From assembly GCA_038198775.1 (NCBI GenBank), contig JBBPZV010000017.1, positions 1-64,000 of the forward strand: a stretch of 64,000 nt of DNA, in the 5' to 3' direction. The DNA is from JACCYJ01 sp038198775. Lineage in GTDB: Bacteria > Actinomycetota > Actinomycetes > Propionibacteriales > Nocardioidaceae. Positions 54,930 to 62,474 of the stretch are shown here, one piece after another. The position numbers were made by a program, and so were the translations under genes. Within the stretch, counting starts at the first letter, position 1. The number at the start of each line of letters is the position of its first letter. The notes under the pieces are model-generated. The model was not told where the DNA came from, made no database searches, and saw only the letters and a program-made list of their open reading frames with translations.

Positions 54930-54991
54930 CCGTGGCGGAAACGTTTCCGCGACGCCACGCCCGGCGTGTCCGCAGAATCGTTACCGCCACC
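54930..54991. repeat. Imperfect long hairpin, AAACGTTT family copy 2
   Basis: CGTGGCGGAAACGTTTCCGCG on the left pairs with CGCAGAATCGTTACCGCCACC on the right, with three mismatches, around an ACGCCACGCCCGGCGTGT centre. It shares ACGCCCGGCGTGTCCGCAGAA and the AAACGTTTC arm with the hairpin at 46310-46364. It lies between the small operon and the 3' end of dcd (convergent). Confidence 0.75.
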
Positions 54992-55037
54992 GGTCGGGCG
55001 GCGGGGCGGTGGGGCGGGCAGGCGGCACCGCCGGCAG

Positions 55038-55613
55038 TCAGGTGCGGGTGCGGTGGAAGTTGGCGTACGAGCGCGACGGCGTCGGCCCGCGCTGATCCTG
55101 GTAGCGCGAGCCGTACACGCTCGACCCGTACGGGTGCTCCGACGGCGACGACAGCCGAAAGAAGCAGAGCTGCCCGATCTTCATCCCCGGGTAGAGCTTG
55201 ATCGGCAGCGTCGCCACGTTGGACAGCTCCAGGGTCACGTGGCCGCTGAAGCCTGGGTCGATGAAGCCGGCCGTCGAGTGCGTCAGCAGCCCGAGCCGGC
55301 CAAGCGACGACTTCCCCTCCAACCGGGCCGCGATGTCCTCCGGCAGCGAGACCACCTCGTACGTGGACCCGAGCACGAACTCCCCGGGGTGCAGGATGAA
55401 CGGCTCGTCGCCCACAGGCTCGACCTCGCGGGTGAGCTCGGACTGCTCCTGCGCGGGGTCGATGTGCGGGTAGCGGTGGTTCTCGAAGACCCGGAAGAAG
55501 CGGTCCAGCCGGATGTCGATGCTCGAGGGCTGCAGCATCTCCCCGTCGAAGGGGTCCAGCCTCACCCGTCCGGACGCGAGCTCCGCCCGGATGTCGCGGT
55601 CGGACAGCAGCAC
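55038..55613 (-). CDS. dcd: dCTP deaminase
   Basis: A trimeric dUTPase-fold enzyme, 191 residues. It deaminates dCTP to dUTP; many actinobacterial members also hydrolyse dUTP to dUMP. Family blocks are MLLSDRDIRAELASGRVRL, QPSSIDIRLDRFFRVFENH, RLEGKSSLGRLGLLTHSTAG with FIDPGFSGHVTLELSN and the C-terminal GSRYQDQRGPTPSRSYANFH. It is divergent from the LOG-like gene. Confidence 0.94.
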   Translation of the reverse strand: MLLSDRDIRAELASGRVRLDPFDGEMLQPSSIDIRLDRFFRVFENHRYPHIDPAQEQSELTREVEPVGDEPFILHPGEFVLGSTYEVVSLPEDIAARLEGKSSLGRLGLLTHSTAGFIDPGFSGHVTLELSNVATLPIKLYPGMKIGQLCFFRLSSPSEHPYGSSVYGSRYQDQRGPTPSRSYANFHRTRT

Positions 55614-55646
55614 CCGCTCAACCTAGCCGCCCATAGGCTGCCGCTC

Positions 55647-56117
55647 GTGAGCCGGACGTACGTCGCGATCGTCGGCGCGGACGAGTCCGCCACCGACGCC
55701 AACCTCCGCGACGCCTACACGGCGGGCGCCTGGCTCGCCGAGCGGCGGGTCGTCATCGTGACCGGTGGCCTCGGCGGGGTGATGGGTGCGGCGGCCGACG
55801 GTGCGGCATCGGAAGGCGGCACGGTGGTCGGGCTGCTCCCCGGGCTCGACCGCTCCGCTGCCCACCCGTCAGTGACGGTCGCGATTCCCACCGGGCTGGG
55901 CGAGCTGCGCAACGGGCTCGTCGTCCGCAGCGGCGACGCGGTGCTCGCGATCGGGGGCAGCTGGGGGACGCTGAGCGAGATCGCGCTGGCGATGCGGACC
56001 GGGGTGCCGCTGGTCGTGGTCGGGTCCCCGATCCCGGTCGGTGTCTCGGTCCGGGAGGCCGCCAGCGTCGAGGAGGCGCTGCCGCTCGTCCTCGCCGCCG
56101 CTCAACGCGGCCGCTGA
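55647..56117 (+). CDS. LOG-like (TIGR00725) Rossmann-fold protein
   Basis: 156 residues from GTG 55647. It has the LOG/lysine-decarboxylase-like fold: TYVAIVGADESATDANLRD, VIVTGGLGGVMGAAADGAAS and the phosphoribohydrolase-like GGSWGTLSEIALAMRTGVPL. Family members related to LOG hydrolyse nucleoside monophosphates; the TIGR00725 branch is uncharacterised. It ends 31 bp before the tRNA-Gly gene. Confidence 0.82.
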   Translation: MSRTYVAIVGADESATDANLRDAYTAGAWLAERRVVIVTGGLGGVMGAAADGAASEGGTVVGLLPGLDRSAAHPSVTVAIPTGLGELRNGLVVRSGDAVLAIGGSWGTLSEIALAMRTGVPLVVVGSPIPVGVSVREAASVEEALPLVLAAAQRGR

Positions 56118-56148
56118 TATCGTCGCCCGCGTCCGCCGGCGACGGCGC

Positions 56149-56219
56149 GCGGGTGTAGTTCAATGGCAGAACATCAGCTTCCCAAGCTGACAGTGCGGGT
56201 TCGATTCCCGTCACCCGCT
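56149..56219 (+). tRNA. tRNA-Gly (anticodon CCC)
   Basis: A 71-nt cloverleaf: acceptor GCGGGTG/CACCCGC, D-stem GTTC/GAAC, anticodon stem TCAGC-TTCCCAA-GCTGA with anticodon CCC (reads GGG), T-loop TTCGATT. CCA is not encoded. The 3' flank holds a toxin-antitoxin segment, making it a possible integration site. Confidence 0.96.
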
Positions 56220-56389
56220 CCGGTGTTTGTGCAGGTCAGAACCGGTTTTCGACCCTCGGCCGAGTTACCGCCAGTGTCCGTTTCATACCCTCGATGCCTC
56301 CCCGTGGGGCCCTTGCGGCGGGGGGCCGACGTCGTCCCGATCCGAGGAGACCGAGCGCACCGCACCGGTCCGCGCGCTGAACACCGCTA

Positions 56390-56668
56390 CTAGGCCTCCT
56401 GCTTGTGTCCGTAGCGCTGACGAGCAGCCTCTCCCGAGGTGCCAAGGACGGAGCCGATGAACGTCCACGAGTAGCCATGCCCACGGGCATCGTCGACCGC
56501 GTCCTTGACGGACCGCTCGGCATCCGACCTCGACACAACGGCGTCTCGCAGGGTTGCAAAGACCTGAGGGTCGCGCTCGTCGCCGGCGCTCGGCTCGTAT
56601 TCCTCGAAGCGCTTCGCGAGCTCGTCGGCATGGTCGAGGATGTCTTGGACAGAGCGTGGCATGGTCAT
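56390..56668 (-). CDS. Probable antitoxin or HTH-containing partner of a toxin gene
   Basis: 92 residues. SVQDILDHADELAKRFEEYE then helical stretches and HGYSWTFIGSVLGTSGEAAR QRYGHK near the C-terminus, which reads like a helix-turn-helix (W-x(2)-IG-x-LG-x-S-x-EAARQRY). Its ATG overlaps the stop of the upstream toxin-like gene (ATGA), the usual coupling in type II modules with toxin first. The partner is frameshifted, so the module may be inactive. The family has no experimental function that I know. Confidence 0.7.
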   Translation of the reverse strand: MTMPRSVQDILDHADELAKRFEEYEPSAGDERDPQVFATLRDAVVSRSDAERSVKDAVDDARGHGYSWTFIGSVLGTSGEAARQRYGHKQEA

Positions 56669-56903
56669 CTCCTCAGAAACTTCTCGCGGGCCTTCATGGC
56701 GTGCACCACGACCGGCGACAAGACACCATCGACGACGCCGACCTCGTAGATGATCGCGGCCTGGTTCGCACCGATCACCATCGTAAATCCCTCCTCGAGG
56801 TCGAAGACCCGGAGCGGATGTGCGTACGCGTGCCTGATGTCCTCATCGCTTACACGTGCTTGTGGGCGCTCTCGGCGATGATCAGATCGTCACCCATCGA
56901 CAT
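56665..56903 (-). pseudogene. Toxin-like gene with a one-base frameshift
   Basis: From ATG 56903 one frame gives MSMGDDLIIAESAHKHV and then stops at TAA. One base out of frame, the rest of a conserved protein continues: SDEDIRHAYAHPLRVFDLEE, then GFTMVIGANQAAIIYEVGVV and VVVHAMKAREKFLRR. Together they make one uninterrupted small toxin-family protein (the ...VGVVD...VVVHAM.AR.KFL end is the common form). A missing G in CAC-GGTGTAAGC, near 56854, explains the break. The 5-bp inverted repeat ACAAG-ATGA-CTTGT sits just before the start. Confidence 0.7.
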
Positions 56904-56909
56904 ACAAGT

Positions 56910-57062
56910 CATCTTGTGAGGCCGGTCGGATCAAGCGCCAGGATCGTGCGGGCCAACAGCGGCTCTGCATCCCGGTAGGTCACGTGGCGGTCATGAGCGA
57001 CCCCAGGGAGCTCCGAAACAGCCCCTTTCTGGCGTCGGCCGAGTAACCGTCAGGACCCCTGA
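56910..57062. other. Gap between decayed toxin genes
   Basis: No complete gene. On the minus strand a frame closed at both ends (about 56909-57049) reads HDRHVTYRDAEPLLARTILA then LDPTGLTR and stop, which looks coding but has no start I can defend; it may be the tail of a lost gene. The 19-bp near-repeat TCGGCCGAGTAACCGTCAG (57035-57053) matches 56256-56274 at 17 of 19 positions. Confidence 0.3.
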
Positions 57063-57395
57063 AACAGCAGCGTCTACTGGGTCGACCTCGGCGAACCGCG
57101 CGGCAGCTGGCCAGCCAAACGGCGCCCGGTCGTCGTGATCCAATCCGAGGCGTACAACGCCAGCCGGCTCGGCACCGTCGTGGCGGCCGTGGTCACGTCC
57201 AACACGTCGTTGGCGTCCGTGCCCGGCAACGTGTTCCTGCCGGCCGGAGCCAGCGGCCTGCCGCAGGACTCCGTGGTCAACGTGACGGCCATAGTCACGC
57301 TGGACAAGACCGATCTCGCGGACCTCGTCGCAACCATCCCGTGCTACTCGATGGACGACGTCGACCGAGGTCTCCGAGACGTCCTCGACCTGTAG
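57063..57395 (+). pseudogene. mazF: MazF-family endoribonuclease toxin lacking a start
   Basis: In frame after a TGA at 57060-57062 the sequence reads SSVYWVDLGEPRGSWPAKRR then PVVVIQSEAYNASRLGTVVA, GNVFLPAGASGLPQDSVVNV and LDKTDLADLVATIPC, a nearly complete MazF/PemK toxin. There is no ATG, GTG or TTG between the TGA and the family start region; the first in-frame GTG (57135) lies inside the conserved core. So the first few codons are lost. No antitoxin gene precedes it. Confidence 0.7.
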
Positions 57396-57430
57396 CACGT
57401 CCATTGGCCATTGCCGCGCCGAAGTGGGTG

Positions 57431-58021
57431 TCAGCCCACCCGGTCGAGGAACTCCCGGGAGCGTTGCAAAACCTGTGCCGCCGCGTCCGCGTCGTACGAC
57501 GGCAGCGAGCTGTCGGCGAACAGGTGCTGGTCTCCCGGGTACGTGAACAGCTCGGCCAGGTCGGAGCCGACCCTGTCGACGAGCTCGCGGGCGGAGTCGA
57601 GGTCGCCCTCGAACGCGAAGAAGGGGTCGGCATCCATGCCGTGGATCTGCACCGGTACCCCGTCTGGCCACGGGCCGAACGCCCACTCACCGGTGATGGG
57701 GAAGCACGTCTCGTAGAGCAGCGCGCCGCGCGCGCCGGGCCGAGTCTGGGCGAGCCGCTGCGCCGTACCGCCACCCATCGAGAAGCCCGCGTACACAAGA
57801 CCCTCTGGCAGGTCGAGGACTGCCCGGTCGGCGCGCTCGTCGATCACTTCGCTGCCGATCCGCTGCGACAGCGCCATGCCGTCCTCGATCGTCGCCGGCC
57901 GCTTGCCGTCGAACAGGTCCGGCGTGTGCACCGTGTGCCCGCCCGTACGCAGCTCATCGGCGAACGCACGTATCCCGTCGGTCAGTCCCTGCACGTGGTG
58001 GAACAGCACGACTTCGGCCAT
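57431..58021 (-). CDS. Dienelactone hydrolase-family protein
   Basis: A 196-residue alpha/beta hydrolase from ATG 58021, with AGGAG upstream. It starts AEVVLFHHVQGLTDGIRAFA. The nucleophile elbow is VYAGFSMGGGTAQRLAQ (Ser), with Asp and His candidates in IHGMDADPFFAFEGD and YPGDQHLFADSS. Classical dienelactone hydrolases use Cys at the nucleophile; serine here is common in actinobacterial relatives. It is divergent from an ArsR-type regulator whose likely operator covers its start. Confidence 0.85.
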   Translation of the reverse strand: MAEVVLFHHVQGLTDGIRAFADELRTGGHTVHTPDLFDGKRPATIEDGMALSQRIGSEVIDERADRAVLDLPEGLVYAGFSMGGGTAQRLAQTRPGARGALLYETCFPITGEWAFGPWPDGVPVQIHGMDADPFFAFEGDLDSARELVDRVGSDLAELFTYPGDQHLFADSSLPSYDADAAAQVLQRSREFLDRVG

Positions 58022-58071
58022 CTCTACACTCCTGTCGTCGGGCGATGGTGATCGAATGATCCACAAGTGTA
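58021..58071. promoter_or_regulatory. Inverted repeat between dienelactone hydrolase and ArsR genes
   Basis: TCTACACT at 58021-58028 is the reverse complement of AGTGTAGA at 58064-58071. The pair lies in the 63-bp divergent gap and ends a few bases from the regulator start. Two 8-bp half-sites flanking both promoters would suit autorepression by the ArsR-type protein. Confidence 0.55.
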
Positions 58072-58084
58072 GAATGATTGAGAT

Positions 58085-58669
58085 ATGTCGGTCAATGAGC
58101 AGATCCCCGATTACGACCTCGACGAGATGGTCGTGGTCACGGCGCCCGAGCAGCTGCGCGCGCTGACCGACCCGCTCCGCACCACCCTCCTGGACCTGCT
58201 CCACGAGCGGGCCGCCACGGTCACCGAGATGGCGCAAGCGGTCGACCGGCCAAAGAGCACAGTCGCCTACCACGTGAACCAGCTCGTCGGCGCCGGCCTG
58301 CTCCGCGTGGTGCGCACCCGGCGGGTGCGGGCGATCGACGAGCGCTACTACGGCCGGGTCGCTCGTACGGTCTACATCGGCGTGCTCAACCGCCCGGAGG
58401 ACAAGCAGGTCGTGGCGGCCATCAACGGGCTTGCCGAAGCGGCCGCCGAGTCCGCTTCGGCCCACGCGGCCGACGAGCTGCGGTGCACTCTGATGCACGC
58501 CCGCATCCCGATCGAGGAGGTACGGACCTTCTGGGCGCAGGTCCAGGACCTCGCCCGCAGGTTCGGCCAGATCCCGCGGGCCGGCGACCAGGTGTACGGC
58601 TTCGCCACCGGCCTCTACCCCACCGACGCCCCAAGCCTCCCCGACGCCGAGCGCGACCCGACCAGCTGA
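58085..58669 (+). CDS. ArsR-type winged-helix transcriptional regulator
   Basis: 194 residues. The DNA-binding part is LRALTDPLRTTLLDLLHERA followed by ATVTEMAQAVDRPKSTVAYH and VNQLVGAGLLRVVRTRRV. The C-terminal half lacks metal-binding cysteines, so it probably senses an organic ligand or protein partner. It is divergent from the dienelactone hydrolase and presumably regulates it. Confidence 0.85.
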   Translation: MSVNEQIPDYDLDEMVVVTAPEQLRALTDPLRTTLLDLLHERAATVTEMAQAVDRPKSTVAYHVNQLVGAGLLRVVRTRRVRAIDERYYGRVARTVYIGVLNRPEDKQVVAAINGLAEAAAESASAHAADELRCTLMHARIPIEEVRTFWAQVQDLARRFGQIPRAGDQVYGFATGLYPTDAPSLPDAERDPTS

Positions 58670-58788
58670 CGCGGCCGGCCCACTCACCGATGCAAGCGGG
58701 GCGACTCACCATCTGTCGTCGCAAGTTGACGCACCGCGGCGACACCTGGAGGCTCCGGTGCGGGTCGCTTCGAGCGGAGGCTTCGGTC

Positions 58789-59190
58789 ATGGATCGTCGA
58801 GTGGTCACCGGCAGCGGGCTGCCGAAGCAGATCGGTCCGTACTCGCACGCGGTCAACGCGGGGGGCTTCGTCTTCGTGTCCGGCCAGCCCGGCGTCGACC
58901 CCGCGACCGGCGATCCGGCCGGTGACTCCTTCGACGCGCAGGCGCGCCGGGCCTTCGCCAACCTCGACCTCGTGTTGCGGGCCGCGGACAGTAGCCCGGA
59001 GCTCGTGGTGAGCACCACCGTCCTGGTCTCCGACCAGGCAGACTTCGTCGCCCTGAACCAGCTCTTCGCCGAGTTCTTCCCGGTGAACCCTCCGGCGCGG
59101 ATGACGATGCAGGTGCCACTGCCGCGCGGTCTGCTGATCTCGATCGGCTGCACAGCGATCGAGGCCGCTCAGGCAACGGAGCCCAAGTGA
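58789..59190 (+). CDS. RidA/YjgF/YER057c/UK114 family protein
   Basis: 133 residues from ATG 58789, GCGGAGG eight bases upstream. The RidA trimer fold is indicated by KQIGPYSHAVNAGGFVFVSG and FAEFFPVNPPARMTMQVPLP, where the Arg is the imine/enamine-binding residue. RidA hydrolyses reactive 2-aminoacrylate-type imines. Whether this copy is a housekeeping RidA or a subfamily member I cannot tell. Confidence 0.85.
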   Translation: MDRRVVTGSGLPKQIGPYSHAVNAGGFVFVSGQPGVDPATGDPAGDSFDAQARRAFANLDLVLRAADSSPELVVSTTVLVSDQADFVALNQLFAEFFPVNPPARMTMQVPLPRGLLISIGCTAIEAAQATEPK

Positions 59191-59330
59191 TGACAAAGGC
59201 CCAGGAGAGCACGCTCCGCGAGGAGATCCTTGCCCCCGCGGTCGACTACATCGAGTCGTCTGCCGATCCACGTGGTGCACCCTGGACGCGTGGTCACCTC
59301 CGCGACACGCCGCGCCAGCGCGCGCGGTGA
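59190..59330 (+). CDS. Possible 46-codon reading frame, doubtful
   Basis: ATG 59190 overlaps the RidA stop (TGATG) and the frame MTKAQESTLREEILAPAVDY then IESSADPRGAPWTRGHLRD ends at TGA 59328-59330, which overlaps a GTG at 59327. That GTG opens a five-codon frame closed by TAG just before the LigD-like gene. Coupling on both sides is suggestive, but the peptide is not recognised and may be a relic of a damaged gene start. Confidence 0.3.
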   Translation: MTKAQESTLREEILAPAVDYIESSADPRGAPWTRGHLRDTPRQRAR

Positions 59331-59383
59331 CGACAAGCTCGTAGGTCTTCGGCCGCAGGCTGCGGCTGACCAACCTGGACAAG

Positions 59384-60232
59384 GTGCTGTTCCCGGGTCG
59401 CGGCGACGAGCCGCCGGTGACCAAACGGGAGCTGGTCCGCTACGCCGCCCGCATCGCACCGACGGTGATGCCGTACCTGACCGGTCGGGCGATGAACCTG
59501 CACCGCTACCCCAACGGCGCCGACGCCAAGGGCTTCTGGCACAAGCAGCTGCCCGGCCACGCCCCGCGCTGGCTGCCGCGCTGGGACAACCCGGAGGCGG
59601 ACCGCGGCGAGACCACCACCTACCTCGTCGTCGACGAGCCGGCGGCGCTGGTCTGGGCCGCGAACTTCGGTGGGCTGGAGTGGCACGCCTGGACCTCGCT
59701 CACCGACGCACCACACCTCCCCACGTACGCCCTGATCGACATCGACCCCGGCGCCACCACCTCCTGGGAGGACGTGCTCACCCTGGCCCGGGTGCACCAT
59801 GACGCGCTGCAACACCTCGGCGTACGCGGGCAGCCCAAGCTGACCGGGAGGCGGGGCGTCCAGATCTGGGTGCCGGTCGAGCGGGGGCCGACGTTCGCCG
59901 AGACCCGCGCCTGGGTGGAGCGGTTGTCGAAGACGATCGGCGCGGTGCTGCCGGAGCTGGTCAGCTGGAAGTGGGACGTCCGGGAGCGGGGAGGGCTGGC
60001 GCGCCTCGACTACACCCAGAACGCGGTCAACAAGACCCTGGTCGCGCCGTACAGCCCCCGTGCAGCCGCCGGGGCGCCGGCGTCCGCGCCGATCGGCTGG
60101 GAGGAGCTGGACGACCCGGGGCTGCGGCCGGAAGGGGTCACGATCCGGAGCGTGCTGGCCCGGCTCGAGCGGCGGGGTGATCCCTTCCGCAGCGTGCTCG
60201 CCGGCGGCCAGGACCTGCCGCTGATCCGCTGA
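59384..60232 (+). CDS. LigD-polymerase (PolDom)-like protein, 5' end damaged
   Basis: A stand-alone archaeal-eukaryotic primase-type polymerase related to the LigD polymerase domain of bacterial end joining. MNLHRYPNGADAKGFWHKQL, then TYALIDIDPGATTSWEDVLT (catalytic D-x-D), GQPKLTGRRGVQIWVPVERG and RLDYTQNAVNKTLVAPYSPR are the core blocks. The conserved family beginning GRRLRLTNLDKVLFPGRG starts upstream of the first usable codon. No ATG, GTG or TTG lies between an in-frame TAG (59342-59344) and GTG 59384; a GTG at 59327 is separated by that TAG. So either a very short N-terminus is used, or the gene carries a nonsense mutation. No ku or ligase gene is nearby. Confidence 0.75.
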   Translation: MLFPGRGDEPPVTKRELVRYAARIAPTVMPYLTGRAMNLHRYPNGADAKGFWHKQLPGHAPRWLPRWDNPEADRGETTTYLVVDEPAALVWAANFGGLEWHAWTSLTDAPHLPTYALIDIDPGATTSWEDVLTLARVHHDALQHLGVRGQPKLTGRRGVQIWVPVERGPTFAETRAWVERLSKTIGAVLPELVSWKWDVRERGGLARLDYTQNAVNKTLVAPYSPRAAAGAPASAPIGWEELDDPGLRPEGVTIRSVLARLERRGDPFRSVLAGGQDLPLIR

Positions 60233-60305
60233 CGCCAGGCCCCTCGCGACGCGCGGGAACTGAGTGCGCTGACGCGGCCGCTGGATCGCACGTAGATTTC
60301 ATCAG

Positions 60306-62417
60306 GTGACGACCACGCTGGCACCGCCTTTTGAGCCTGAGCCAGCGGTACGAGAGCCGAGCCGGAGCGAGCCCTGGCGGCTGAGCGCGCGGTGCGACCG
60401 GGCGCTGGACCTGACCGTGGTCGTGCTGGCCACCTGGACGGTCGTCTACCATGCCTGCCTGGTGCTGCGGCTCGGGGTGCCGTGGGCCGTCGGCCTGGAG
60501 GCGCTGGCCCTGTTCGCCTGGGGGGTTCTGGCGCGTCGCGCCAGGCGACCGCAGGCCGGCCCAGAGGCATCCCCTCCAGCGCAGATGCCAGGCCCCCGCC
60601 CGACCGTTGCCGAGCGCCGCCTGACCGTGCTCACGGTCGCCACCGGCGCTGCCGCCGCTCTGCTGGTCGCCTTCGACGTGCTGTGGCCCGCCATCGCCGC
60701 GCTCTGGCTCGTCGCCGCCCTGGCGGGGACCGCCTGGGCGGCGCTGCGACTGCGCCCGGAGCCTGGGCCTGGGCCTGCGTCGTCCTCGGACCCCGTCGGC
60801 TCGCCTCGCACCGAGGCGCTGGTCGTGCTGGCGTGGGCCACCGGGGCGGCGGTGCTGTCGATGCTGATTCTGCGTCCCAACCCAGACGACCTCTACTACG
60901 TCAACCTTTCGCAGTGGGTGGTCGACCACGGCACGTTCCCGGTGCGTGACACGATCTTCTCCGACCTGGTCTTTCCGATGACCAGCTGGCCCCCGATCGC
61001 CTCCTACGACGCACTGGTCGGAACGCTGGGGCGGCTGGCCGGCGTCCGCGCGGCGACGGTGGCGTACATCGTCGTGCCCCCGATCGCGACGTTCTTGTCC
61101 GTGCTGGCGCTGTGGCGACTGCTGCGGGCCTGGCAGGTCAAGGCGGTTGCGGTGGCCGTCTCGGTGGCCATCGCGTTCTTGCTGTTCGACGGCGGGCCGG
61201 GCTACGCGACGCCCGGCAACCTGTTCCTGACGCGGATGTGGCAGGGCAAGGTCATCTTGTTGTGCCTGCTGGTGCCGCTGCTGCTGGTGTACGCGCTGCG
61301 GTACGTCGAGCGGCCGACGCTGCGCCGAGCGGGGTGGCTGTTCGCCGGTGGCGTGGCGGCCACCGGGCTCAGCACATCGGCGATGTTCCTGGTGCCGCTG
61401 CTCGCCCTCGCCGGCACCGCACCCCTGATGCTGCGCCGTCCCCGCCAGGCGCTGCAGGGAGCCGCCGCGATGGCGGCGTACCCCCTTGGGGCGGGTGTCG
61501 TGACGGTGCTCCTGGGCGGCCACTCGGCCGACCTGTTCGGCTCCCGCGAGCTCTACCGCTTCGACCCGGCCTGGTTCGGGCCCGAGATCTTCGCCGCCGG
61601 GCCGCTCGCGGTCATCGGCGTCGCAGCCGTACTCGGGGGCGCACTGGCCGTGCCCAACCGCCACGCCCGGGTCACCACCGGTGTGGCGGCCGCCATGGTC
61701 GGGCTCACGTTCGTGCCCGGCGTCACCCAGCTGTCGTACGACCTGGTGGGCCTGGGCCCGACGCTGTGGCGGGTTTCGTGGATCGCCTCGGTCGCCGCGC
61801 TGGTGGGGGTGCTCGCCACCTGGCTCACCAGGCACCTGCCGTCGCACCGCTTCCCGCTGGCGGCACCGCTGGCGCTGGTGGTCGTCTGCGCGCTGTCCGG
61901 GGTGCCGATCTGGTCCCAGCGCAGCGGCGCGTGGTGGCAGCTGCCGCCCCACTGGCAGCGGGGACCGGAGGCCAACTACACCGCAAGGCTGGCCATCCAC
62001 GCGGTGCGACCGGGCGACGTGGTGCTGGCACCGGACGACCTCGCGGTCACCATTGCGGTGCTCTCCACCGACGTCAAGACGGTGGCGCCGCGCGGCTACT
62101 TCATGGACTACCTACGCGGCGAGCCGGGATTCCACTTCGCCGCCCGGCTGACCCTGGTCAACTACGCCAATGCAGACGTGGGCGCCGGCGACACCGCTGG
62201 GGTGGGCGCCGCGTTGAGACGCCTCGGTGTCGACGAGGTCTGCCTGCCCGTCGACGAGCGGCAGCGGCTGGACTTCGTCCGGGCGCAGGGATACCGGCTG
62301 GCCGCCCACTCGCTGCGCTACCGCTGCCTGGTGCCGGGAACTCCGGGCACTCCGGGCGTCCCGGCCGGGCCGAACACGCGCGGCAGCGCCGGACCGGATC
62401 GGCCCCGCGCCTTCTGA
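60306..62417 (+). CDS. Large polytopic membrane protein (DUF6077-like, GT-C-type)
   Basis: 703 residues from GTG 60306. About 12-14 helices. The loop ILRPNPDDLYYVNLSQWVVD contains D-D near the outer face, as the catalytic DD/ExD of GT-C glycosyltransferases; VSWIASVAALVGVLATWLTR and PGYATPGNLFLTRMWQGKVI are further family stretches. The C-terminal 150 residues are soluble. Likely uses a polyprenyl-linked sugar. It precedes a UDP-sulfoquinovose-synthase-like gene, which supports a role in glycan or glycolipid assembly. Confidence 0.7.
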   Translation: MTTTLAPPFEPEPAVREPSRSEPWRLSARCDRALDLTVVVLATWTVVYHACLVLRLGVPWAVGLEALALFAWGVLARRARRPQAGPEASPPAQMPGPRPTVAERRLTVLTVATGAAAALLVAFDVLWPAIAALWLVAALAGTAWAALRLRPEPGPGPASSSDPVGSPRTEALVVLAWATGAAVLSMLILRPNPDDLYYVNLSQWVVDHGTFPVRDTIFSDLVFPMTSWPPIASYDALVGTLGRLAGVRAATVAYIVVPPIATFLSVLALWRLLRAWQVKAVAVAVSVAIAFLLFDGGPGYATPGNLFLTRMWQGKVILLCLLVPLLLVYALRYVERPTLRRAGWLFAGGVAATGLSTSAMFLVPLLALAGTAPLMLRRPRQALQGAAAMAAYPLGAGVVTVLLGGHSADLFGSRELYRFDPAWFGPEIFAAGPLAVIGVAAVLGGALAVPNRHARVTTGVAAAMVGLTFVPGVTQLSYDLVGLGPTLWRVSWIASVAALVGVLATWLTRHLPSHRFPLAAPLALVVVCALSGVPIWSQRSGAWWQLPPHWQRGPEANYTARLAIHAVRPGDVVLAPDDLAVTIAVLSTDVKTVAPRGYFMDYLRGEPGFHFAARLTLVNYANADVGAGDTAGVGAALRRLGVDEVCLPVDERQRLDFVRAQGYRLAAHSLRYRCLVPGTPGTPGVPAGPNTRGSAGPDRPRAF

Positions 62418-62474
62418 CTACGATGGGCGTGCGCACGTTCGCTTCCCAACCCATGCCCGAAAGGCGTTTCATCG

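Noticed and set aside
60138..62000. A 620-codon minus-strand frame
   Set aside because: Antisense to the large membrane protein, glutamine/glycine/arginine-rich composition, no recognisable domain.
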